From: Gymnogyps californianus
Taxonomy: Eukaryota; Chordata; Aves; Accipitriformes; Cathartidae
DNA length: 64,000 nucleotides
Assembly (NCBI RefSeq): GCF_018139145.2
Contig: NC_059500.1
Coordinates: 48,196,072 to 48,260,071 of the forward strand
Direction of reading: 5' to 3'
The notes below the pieces were generated by a model, which had not been told where the DNA came from, did not search any database, and worked only from the letters and a program-made list of their open reading frames with translations. The position numbers and the translations under genes are program-made. Numbering within the stretch: position 1 is the first letter of the stretch; the number at the start of each line of letters is the position of its first letter. Below, in pieces: positions 41,101 through 51,391 of the stretch.

Positions 41101-41640
41101 AAATCATAGCTTAGGGAAGAGCACGTTGCCTCTCTCTCTCTTTTTGTTTCTGGTCAGGCCACTCTTGAACGAAGGAAAAACGAATTCCCAACAGTGCTGA
41201 GGCATGAATAGAGGTATTGTTCTCACAGGAGCCTGAATACCTCTGAAATATATCAGCGAATTAGCTTGTCATTTTTTTCTGCTTCCTCCTTAAAGTGTTT
41301 TGAAATGACTAATACATTACCAAGAAGCGGCTTCTTACATCTCATGCAGACTAATTCCCCAGGGCTCCCATTATGTCGGCAACCTAAAATGATCAGTTAA
41401 CAGAGCGTGTTAGCAGCAGTGAGGGGGTGAATAAAGCACTGAAAGAAGGGAAAGTAGTGCTCTGTGGCTTTCCTCCCTCCTCTTTTAGTAGCATGTCAAA
41501 CATAATTATGCTCCTGTCATCTGCACCTGCAAGACAGGATTTTAGTTATGATATCTTGCCTGGCATGTAGCTGCTGTTGACAGGCCCCTGTGACCCTGTT
41601 CCAAGCAGTCTGACTCTACAGATGACAGGACCCTGGCCTA
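41101..41640. other. Possible conserved non-coding element
   Basis: This block is balanced in base composition and rich in motif-like words such as GACTAATTCCCCAGGG, CATAATTATGCTCC, GATATCTTGCC and GCTGTTGACAGGCCCC, with homeodomain-like TAATT cores, a MEIS/TGIF-like TGACAG site and no simple repeats apart from a short CT run at 41131-41141. It has no long open frame. The look is that of a vertebrate developmental enhancer, but this is an impression; conservation cannot be seen from one sequence. Confidence 0.2.
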
Positions 41641-44600
41641 GATGCAAGAATTAACCTTCCTAGGCAGAAAAGACTTTACCAAGGGAAGAGGAGAAAATGC
41701 CAGAGAAGGTCAGGTCACCTTGTGGCCTGGTTGGTTCTTGATAAGCAGTTGCAAGAGACTTGACTTTGCACATTGCATGTGAACTGCCTAGAAAATGGCT
41801 GCTGCCCACGGACCAGGGCATGCCTTGAGGACCAGGCTAGAGAGCTTTGTGCTACTCACACTATCCTACCCAGGTAAGCTGTTCTGTGAAACACACATAG
41901 GATGCCAGGCAACTGACAGGCCTTCCCAGGAGCATGAGCAGATCATAGTGGTAAAGCTGCAAACATGATTTATGTTACTCAGGCAGGGTGGAAGAAAGAT
42001 AGTAAGTTAACAGAGAGATGTCATTATTCAAAGAAAATCGTTCATCTCCCACCCAGTCTTCCTCAGCTTTTAGGCAGAAAAAGGACTGAAAAATTAACCA
42101 AAATTTTAAAATGTTTTTGTGCCTTCTGGAAAAGGTTACTACATCTACACCAAAACAATGCTGTCTACTTAATACTATTTCCCCAGTGCCCTGCTACAGT
42201 TACCACTAGTTTTTTAATTAAGCAAAACTTTCATTCAGATGGAATAGAGACCTCCAATGCCTTGAGAAAAGTATTTTCAGCCTTGAACGTCTGGTTTTGG
42301 GGTTGGAGAGCAAATTTGGCTCCTAAGCAGGAACCCCTCTGGGTTTAAAGAGACTGAGATTTTGCAAGTCACACAGTTAGGCATGGAAAAACCTTGCTTT
42401 TAAAATTCCCTGATGTTTGCCTTGCTTTCACTGATGGCATGGATTTGTAATAAGCTGGCAGTACAGCAATACAGACTTTATTCACTCACTTTACTAACCT
42501 GTCTTCTGAGCATTTGAGGCCTCTAAGGATCAATGACAATGAAGAGCTGCCTTCCGAGGACATGCTTGAAACTGTGTTCAGTGATCTGCCAGTTTACAGC
42601 ACACCATAAACTGAGGAAAAGCAAAGTCCTGCAGGAATGCCTCAGACCTAGAACTACCCACAAGGTCATGAAAATACACCTGATGGAAGGCTTGCATGAG
42701 AGCTACACTCGAAATTCTTACAGCTCAGGTCAGCGTGCAAGAGACTGAGGAGCAGCTGGGACATCAGATAACAGAAAGTTCACACTGGATGAGATCAGAA
42801 GCACGTTCTGAGCTAATGTTTCAAGTTCATCAGAGTTAGATAGCTCTCCCTGGAGAAGCTATTGACACTAATTCATGGCAGTTAGGCAACCACATAAAGC
42901 AGTGGGTCAGATTTTCTTTGGCAGGTTCATTATACAAGAGTATAAAATACCAAAAATAAATATTACAGAGAGGCACATGATGGCACAGCACGAGTTGGAA
43001 AAGCCCACAGGAACTCCCAAGAGTCAAGTCATGAGCTGACTGTGCAGGTGATCCCAAAGATGCAACAATAAAATCTTTATGCACTGCTATCATTTGTGCT
43101 TTACAAGACATGTTATACAGGAAAATAATTCAGGCATAGTTTAGAATCTATCAAATAAGAATGAGTGAGATTATCTTGCATATTGGTCTGTTTCTAATAT
43201 CAAATGTAATATGTAACTCGAAAGACTTGAAATATAAGAATTCCAACCCTTCCTTAACAGACCTTTAAATAGCATTTTAATATGCAAATGTTCCAGTTCT
43301 AAAGGTAATTTAGGTTAACTCAATCCACGTATTACTATAATTGTAAGGGTAAATCTCACATTGCAATTTAAAGGAAGAAAATATTTCTGTGGTCATTTTG
43401 AAATATTATAAGGCCTTTGACAATGGGAACCTGATATCTTTAGCATTCTTATAGGAAAAAATAAATAAATATTAACAGGATTAGAGCCCTCAGGAAGACT
43501 GATTAACATGCTCATTACAGATTAAGTAGCCGAACACATACAATTGAATTACAAACCCTATGTGAAGGGCAAAGACTCATTAGAAGTCTCATTATCCTGT
43601 GTCTTTGAAATTACCCTGTATAGAAGCATAGAAAACCTGAAAGCCAGGAAAACACATGAGCTGAGTCTTGGAAGGCAGAGGACAGAGCTTCCAGTTGCTT
43701 AAAGGAAGCTGGAAACTACAGAAGTAAACACAAAGTCAAACGAGGACAGGGTTACTAGGGTGGCTAAAATTATAGAGCTTCTAGAAATTGGGAAATATGG
43801 AGGACTCTGCATCCATCGTACAGAGGAGGCCAAGGTGGTCCAGTATGGTCACCATGAAAAATTATAGTAGTTTGGAAGATACTGATGTCTGACATGAAAA
43901 AGTCTGTTTACAGACAAAACTAGCCTTCATTACAGACAAGTGTGTTTGCCTAATTTTCCCTGGCTACATAAACGAGCAAATACAGGCTCTTTGAGGAATA
44001 AGGCACCTGGTGATCCATAGAAGCCTCTGTCTAATACAACTGACCGTGAAGTAAGTTCTTATCAGGTGCTAAAGGCTGGTGTACTGCAAACATGGAGGGA
44101 CTATTTGATAAATGAAGCACATATGTGTTCATGCATCTCTTGTGTCTTTACAGACTAGAACACTTACTCTGGTTTTAACACAGTCTTGACTATAACCCAC
44201 ACATTGGCCCCAGAGAAGGATCAGTGCCCTCTGGTAATTTTCCATCTGCTTTCCACACCCTGGAGGATCCAACAGTCTTAAATACACCTGATTAGTATTG
44301 AAATGTCACCCCCCAGTGCCAGAGCCTCTATTTCTTAGAACCTTATCTATCTTACCCAAACTGCATATGGAAGACTATACACAAGATCCCAAAATGAGTT
44401 GTGCAGATGGTCTGACCTCTCAGACCTGTGGTTGCCCTTTGATATGAATGCAATAAAAAACACATTTGGCATTGATGTTCTTGCAAGTCATGTATCTACA
44501 TGAGCATCACCACATGGATAAGACAAGATGAGAAACACGTTCAAATAGGATGGTAAAGAGTCCCAGGAAAAAAATCTTAGCCACAAGGGTGCTAAACACT

Positions 44601-47419
44601 TGACTAGGGTATTTTGCCATGGAGTTTAATATACCATATATTATTTTTATTACTGAAGTACTTTCCTAATCTTAAGTAAGGTTTTTCACTGAACATCACA
44701 ATGTAAGTGCTTAACATCCAGCTGGGTTTGACAGAGGTACAACTGCCTTATTATAAGTATATGAAGTAATGTAAATTTCCGTGTGTAAGCAAGTGTCCTT
44801 AAGCTGAGCGCTCTGTGCTCAGAATAGAGTTTTGTAAGAGTGTAAGACAGCAAAGAGGACTCCTTAAAGTTGGAATGGGCACAAATACTCCACTGGTTAC
44901 AAGGCTACATTGAGTTTCAAAATAATGTCCTTGCCTTTTCAGAGGTACACCAGATCACCTAAGCACAGTGACATACCTTAGCTTTCACTTATTTCCCATA
45001 CACACATTAAAAGTTTAATACAAACTAATACAGACTAACAATTTAATGTAAACTCTGTGCAGATGCTTGATAATCAGGGGCCAAGAGTACCCATTATTAG
45101 AAAAAAAATGCTTTTGAAGTAGTGCAATACAGCTCTGCAGCTACCTTTTTCTCCTCTTTTTTCCTCATGTACAACATCAGTAAAAAACAGTTCTGATATT
45201 AAGAGAGAAGGAAGAGAAAATGGGAGGAAAATGTAAAGATTCACTGAATTTAAGACCTTCAAACCAGATGTCAGGAGGAGAACAATTAATAAAGTTGAAA
45301 ACACTTGTTAGCTTTGTTCCAGGCCATAAAGTTGAGAAGAATTTTTTCTTTTAAAATACCAATTCAACCATATGAAAACTAGGAAAAATTAAGAGTAAAT
45401 CAATAAATCAAACAATTTGATTGCTCAAATAGACAGTGTAGAAGACTGACTAGAGAAGTGTCATACACTTCCTCCAAAAGGAATGCAACCTATATAACTA
45501 AGCCCTCTAGCTCTTTGAAAGAGAATTTCCTTAATAAAAGTAAATATAATGGTAAGTCCTTTACCTTATTGTCTGTCAGTTCAAAGGTTTTTTTTTTTTG
45601 TCTTTGAGAACAGCAAATGCTATGTGACACCATTAATCAAAGTGAGATCTGTATGTTCAAAGCAAACTTTCTCCTATGGTTTTAACTGTTCACTGTAAAA
45701 TAACACTATGCTGAAATAGCGTCATTAATTTTTTCTGATCTCAACATTCTTATTATCTTAATGATTTCAAAGTGCTGTTAGCATTAACAGCAGTATGTAT
45801 CCTAAACCAAGTCATTTACAAGCTTCATAGCTTAGGTCATGGGTACAGAAAAAGCATTTAGCTTGGAATAAACCAGCCAGTCCCTTGCTCAAAAGGAAAT
45901 GTAGGATGAATAATGACTTTTTATACATACATGTACAATTAATTTGATGATAACTTCCAGCTCACTTAGACAATTCATAATGGTTGTTCTCTAGAGATTA
46001 CCTGGGCTAAAGTTACTAAGGAGTAGGGCTGTGCATTACCACATTTCTTTGCTACGTTTTAAGGAGTTATTGGTAGGCAAACTGCATCCCAGCCCTGTAT
46101 CTCTCTCTCCTATTGCTGCCTAAAAGCAGTAGAAAGTAATTTGTTTGAGGAACAAATCTTCATTGATTTGGATGTGTAGCTGTGGAAAGAACAAATTTGA
46201 GGAAATGTGAGCTGATAAGAAAGCCATACTTCATACATCAGCTGTTCTCACTCCATTTCTTTCATTGGTTCAGACTCACAACTGCTTCCTGCAACTGTCT
46301 TGCTCTTATTTTTCTTCTTTAATACCTAATCTGTAAGTCTGTAAAATATGAATGGCCTAAAGCATCTTTTTCCAGAATGTTGATTTTTTTAATTGTCTAA
46401 TGGACACTTTTTCTTAACCTGTGTTGTTCTTAAAGTTCCTATCACCTATTTGTTGGTGCCATCTTTCAAAATTGTGGCCATCAGTGATACATTGGGCATA
46501 CCACTTAGCCAGTATTCAGTTCACAATGGATGCCATTATCACACTAAATGTAGTAAAATTTTCCAACACAGCAAATTTTATCACAAACCTGACAGCGTAT
46601 TACTTTTCCTAGGTTAAAAGAGTATCTTTTTAGTTTACAGCTTATTACTGTCTTGCTTTCCCTTGCTATCTATGTAATTCTGACATCATTGGAAAGGTCA
46701 GTCTCTCACAAACTCATTGAATTAGAGAGATTTCATGATACCAAAAACAGCCTAGAAGTCTTATACAATTTCTAGATCTCTCAAGTTTCTGAACTGAATT
46801 CAAGACAGGGGAGGGCCAAGAACCTAGTGAGGAAGCTAAAAAGGACAGAAGTTACAGACTTGAGTTGTAATGTCTCAGCTTCCTAACAAAATCTTTGCTG
46901 AACACTAACAAAATGTTTTATAACAAATAGTTTACTATTTTTATTTTGCTATGAAAGAGGAAAATATAATAAATTTCCAGTATAAATCAAACCTTCAAGT
47001 AAAAATAAACTCCTTATCACATATTCTGGAGTTTTCAAAAGTCATGTAATTCTAGTAGTTAGGAAAATATTTATCTTTTAAAATGTCCATGATTTTTGTC
47101 TTTGTCCAGATTTGAAAATAAGAAAAGCAATTCCAGGCCCTATTCCAGAAGGATTCAAGAATCTAGCTTCCTTTCAAGCAGAAATTTATCGATCATTAAA
47201 CACAAGATGAAATGAGTAAACTACATCTAATTCTTGAATTATATAGCACTGATGACATCCTGTGCACCAGATTTGTCCACCATTATTTTTTCAATAACAA
47301 TTATTTGAGGTGAATTTAGCCCTTTCTTTTTTCCTTTTCTGTTCACTGCTAGTTTAACAGCTGTCCTAGTCACAGACTAATTTTCATCCATTTCTCTTAT
47401 TTTAAATTATTCAATACTG
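41641..47419. other. Non-coding tract, no gene recognised
   Basis: The longest open frame is 127 codons (41965-42348, plus); it is Lys/Leu/Trp-rich with no domain I recognise and is likely chance. The string TTTTGCAAGTCACACAGTTAGG near 42350 weakly recalls an antisense MIR core but is too short to call. A T-run lies at 45588-45599. Confidence 0.5.
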
Positions 47420-47453
47420 ATAAAAGTGCAGGATTGGTGACCTGCACTTTTAT
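47420..47453. repeat. Perfect 13-bp inverted repeat with 8-nt loop
   Basis: The left arm 47420-47432 (ATAAAAGTGCAGG) is exactly complementary to the right arm 47441-47453, with loop ATTGGTGA. The sequence just downstream repeats the loop words ATTGGT and ATTGGTGATTGGT up to 47475. The arm is too short for a canonical microRNA precursor. There is no U-run directly after it to suggest an RNA polymerase III terminator. Confidence 0.85.
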
Positions 47454-47475
47454 TGGTCTGTGATTGGTGATTGGT

Positions 47476-50221
47476 CTTGATACTGGACCTCTGTGTATTC
47501 TTCAATGGTGAAACATAAATCCAATATAACGGATTTTATCAACACACTATACTAACCTTTTCTTGACCCCTTCAATAGTCTGTGCTTCTGTGTCCACTGA
47601 GTGTCTCAGTAAGTTTTCATTTATCATGGTAGGTTACTAGAAGAGTACATGGTATATATGGGAATATATAGATACTGTAGGTGAATATTTTTTATGTGTT
47701 AGAATAAGAAACACATTGGTAATTAAAACAAAAAATTAAACTAGGCCCAAATGTTATTAAACACGCAAGAATGCTGCTGGTACACAGATTTTTCTGCCAG
47801 AGTTCTTTATGACCAACAAAGTCGTATAATGAATCATGACACTCTGGTATTACCCAACTGTGTCACACTTAGTATAGCATCAGAAAAGCCTGTTCCCTTT
47901 TATTCAGCATGTGAATATATGAGGGGAAAAAAACCTCAAAACATCCATTACATATACATTCAAAAGACAAGCAGAAATAAATTACTCTGATCAACTTATT
48001 ACATAATATGATAAATCATTTGCTCATCTCAGATTTTCTTGTTAAGACAACTGGAAGATTTGAGAAGATTGTAAGAGATTTCATTTCTTGTCCTATAACC
48101 AGACTTTCTGAAATAAAATGATTTCACAGTATTACAAGAAACAATGTTGATTCATTGTATTTGAAAGCATTCCTTCTGCTATAGTTGTTTCAATACTTCA
48201 GTCTTGAAAATCAAGATTGCTTTAGTAACCATATTTGGAGTTAAACTGAAGTAGTCTATTTGTGCTGGATATCTAGCGTGCTATATGAGACCAATATAAA
48301 TCCATCTTTATGTGGGTTGCTGTCAATTAACAGAAATGTCTCACCGCAGTCTGACAATTTATTGCAAGCTGAGCAAAAAGACTGAAGAGAAAACAGAGAG
48401 AGACTCTGGGCTGTCCTCACCTGACCATGAGTATTTTACACCTGTCATGTGAGAAGACTTAGCCTTTATGACTGTCAATCTTCAATAGCAAGAATAAGAC
48501 CTTTAATTGACTAGGTATTTAATGATGAGTCTGAGTATCTCTTCATAGAGCAAGCCATGTAGGTGAGAATCTAGCACTTCTAAGGGATTTAGAGCATGGG
48601 TGCTTGAGAGTCAGGACTCTGGTTTCACATGACCAGTTACAATGTTGGGAAAGCCATGCCTGTCCTGATCACTCATTGTTGACATGTGTACATTATTAGG
48701 GAGACACTGTATGCAAATTAGCATAAAAATCTTGAAAGGAACATTAATTTAACATATGAAGAAATATCTTAACCTGCACTGTTCAGCTTTCATTGTCCAC
48801 TATGGTGTATAGTCACTTGCCAGAGAGAGAATTTCAAAAATAACTTTAAGTAATCTGGCTTTAGTTGATTTAAGACAGCTCCTAAATATTATTTAAACAG
48901 CGTTTCACATCTAATACAAAACACATTCTACTTCCTTAGGACACAAAAAGAATAAAAAATAAAAGATCTTAAGTAGAACGGCAGAATCTCTCCATTTTAC
49001 CTACACACAGCTTGCTAAACAGAGAGTTGAAAATAGCTAGAGCTGAGAGGGAAAAAACTGAAGAGTATTTAGTGAAGTAAAACCACAACTAATGATTTAG
49101 GAGACAGGAGCTAGGTGGACAAGCAAAGCATTACAGTTTTAAATATATGATATTTGGCTTCGCCTCCCAAGTAAGAGGGCTGGCACTGATTCAAAAAGGC
49201 TGGTCTGGCATGCTTGTGCCTCTGAGAGGGACCACACTGCCTGATGGAAACAACCACAAAAGCCGCAGTGAGAGCACAGCCTTCCAAAGGCAACAAGAAA
49301 GCAACCAGACTGGCAATTAAACCATGCCAGTGCTTGGCCTTAGCGAACAGAAGGCAGGCATCTGAAATGGCTCATCTGTCCACAGGAGAGACAGGCCCAG
49401 AGACCAGCATATGGGACAAAGTAAAGTAGCCGTCAGAAAACAGAGGGAAGCATTTTGAGCATGGATGACCTCCTCCCCTAGCACCTATGTAACAAACATG
49501 ATAGGAGGTTTACACATACTTCTACATCTTGAAAATAATATTTTTACAGTGTTCATTGAAACCTAAGACAGCTGTGCAAAACATCTTTGCATGCGAAACT
49601 TAAGGCAGAGTATGGATTTTTATGTCTATTCAGTCTGTATCCTGGAAGCTATTTTGCCATACATAGAATCCTCTTTTCATCTCACTGGTTGCCAGACAAC
49701 TCATATTTTAAGCATTTTCCCTTGTGCCATGTGATAAACTGCGCTGTAAGCTGGAATTCTTTGTTGCAGATATCTCTGGAGCCTACAGGCACTGTGGCTT
49801 CCATAAACATCTGTTTTAAAATACTGCTTCTCCCTTTTCAGTGTGAGTTTTCTTACTCTTCTGTTGGCTTGCTGTTTCAGTCCAATAATTTAAGAAAAGA
49901 AAATGAACAACTGTTGATGAAACAAGTGATTAAGAAGGACCAAGAGCTTTTATGTCTTAACTTTGTTAGAAACTGAAAATTTATCCAAACTTAGCTGGCC
50001 ATCCTTTACGTATTTTCTATATCAAAGAATATGGGAATGTCAATTTCTTGGATAATACAGAAATTGGATTGCTGTATTAGCAGATTCAGAGTTTAAATGA
50101 CAAAGTAATTGTTTCTAGCCTCCACATTTCAGAAGATGGTGCTAAAACAGCTGATAGGCAGCACAATCTTATCAAGCCTAAAGCAAAATACAACACTACC
50201 AGCAGCATGAAGCCTCTCTTT
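47476..50221. other. AT-rich non-coding tract
   Basis: No gene is recognised. A 129-codon plus-strand frame (49587-49976) ends in a Lys/Glu-rich stretch beginning SNNLRKENEQLL that follows a plausible splice acceptor (TTGCTGTTTCAG ending at 49880); I could not link it to a family. A GC-moderate patch at 49150-49440 shows nothing specific. Confidence 0.5.
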
Positions 50222-51391
50222 AATTCAGTCACATTGTTCTCCTGGAACATCCTCGTAGAAAAAAATGATAAACTAGGGGCTAGATAAGTGGACAGTGAGG
50301 TGAACTGAAAACTACTAAATTGCTGGGCTCAAAGGGTTTGTGATCAGCACCACAAAGTCCAGCTAGAGTCTGGAGTCTGCAGTGCAGTACCCCAGGGGTG
50401 GATACTGGGGCCAACAGTACTTAATATCTTCCTGAATGACCTAGATGGTGGGCCAGAGTGCACTCTCAGCAAGTTTGCAGGTGATACAAAATTGGGACAA
50501 GGGGTTGATACACCAGCTAGATTTACTGCCATCCACAGGCACCTGGACAGGCTGGAGTGATCGGCCAACAGGAACTTCAAGAAGTTCAACAAAAGGGAAG
50601 TGGCAAGCCATTCTCCCAGCGAGGAATACGCCCATGTACCAGCACAGTCTGGGGCTGACCGGCTAGAAAGCAGTATTTCAGAAAATGCCCTGGGGATCCT
50701 GGTGGACACCATGTTGACCATAAACCAGTCATGTGGCATTGTGGCAAAGAATGCCAACAGCCTCCTGGGCTGCATTAGGCAGAGCATTACCAGTAGGCCG
50801 AGAGAGGTGATCCTTCCCCTGCACTCAGCACTGGTGAGACTCACTTGGCTTTTGGGTCCAGTACTGGGCTTCCAAGCACAGGAGAGGCACGGACATCCTG
50901 GACAGCACCACTGGACAAAGGGCAAAGGGCTATGAAGACGATGAAGGGCTTGGAGCACCTGTCATAAAAGGAGGGGGTGAAAGTGCTGGGAGTGTTTGGC
51001 CTCAAGAAGAGAAGGTTCAGAGGGCCTTTACCAGTGTTTGATAATATCATATTGGGATGTGTGGAAAGAAGACAGAGGCAGCCTCTTCTTGGTGGTGCCC
51101 AGCTGCAGGACAGCAGGCAGTGGGCACAAATTGAAATACTGGAAATTCCATTTAAACGTAAGGAAAAAACCCAAAGCTTTTCTACTGTGAGTGTGATCAA
51201 ATACTAGCAAAGGTTGCCCAGAGGGGCTGTGGAGTCTCCTTCCTTGGAGATACTGAAACCAGCCTGGTCATGGCCCTGAGCAACCTGCTGAGCAACCTGC
51301 TGCAGCTGACCCTGCTTGAGCAGAGGTGGGACTAGAAGACCTCCAAAGGTGCCTGCCAGCTTCAGCCACTGTGTGGTTCTGTGATTGTATG
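50222..51391 (+). mobile_element. CR1 LINE, 1.2-kb 5'-truncated copy (copy B)
   Basis: This CR1 is in plus orientation. The first matching words are AACATCCTCGTAGA and CTAGATAAGTGGACAGTGAGG, the CR1 segment just upstream of the reverse-transcriptase catalytic block, and the copy ends with the terminal octamer-like GTTCTGTGATTGTATG at 51391. It retains about 215 bp (50785-50999) that copy A lacks. Its 3' part has a 12-bp tandem duplication, GAGCAACCTGCT, at 51278-51301. The start near 50222 is approximate because the 5' truncation point is blurred by divergence. It forms an inverted pair with copy A. Confidence 0.95.
50270..51330 (+). pseudogene. CR1 ORF2 remnant (reverse transcriptase C-terminal half)
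   Basis: The plus-strand frame around 50465-50560 reads SKFAGDTKLG and then DRLE followed by TGA (50558-50560). CR1 reverse transcriptases normally read FADDT here, so a catalytic Asp is Gly (codon 50480-50482), and the frame is broken at once afterwards. Downstream, words corresponding to REVILPLHSALVR (about 50800-50838) and the GHKLKYWKFHLNVRK block (about 51123-51170) appear in other frames, showing frameshifts. A 204-codon open frame on the minus strand (50344-50958) is an antisense shadow of this remnant and not a gene. Confidence 0.88.

Noticed and set aside
41965..42348. 127-codon plus-strand open frame
   Set aside because: Low-complexity composition with no motif; consistent with chance.
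42345..42395. Possible antisense MIR core (TTGCAAGTCACACAGTTAGG)
   Set aside because: Only about 20 bases match and neither flank extends the similarity.
49866..49976. Lys/Glu-rich peptide after a TTTCAG acceptor, resembling a coiled-coil exon
   Set aside because: No family recognised, no donor site (the frame ends in TGA) and no partner exon; too short to support.
50344..50958. 204-codon minus-strand open frame, longest but one in the window
   Set aside because: It is antisense to the CR1 reverse-transcriptase remnant; a near-identical frame occurs antisense to CR1 copy A (38555-38986). A shadow of repeat sequence, not a gene.
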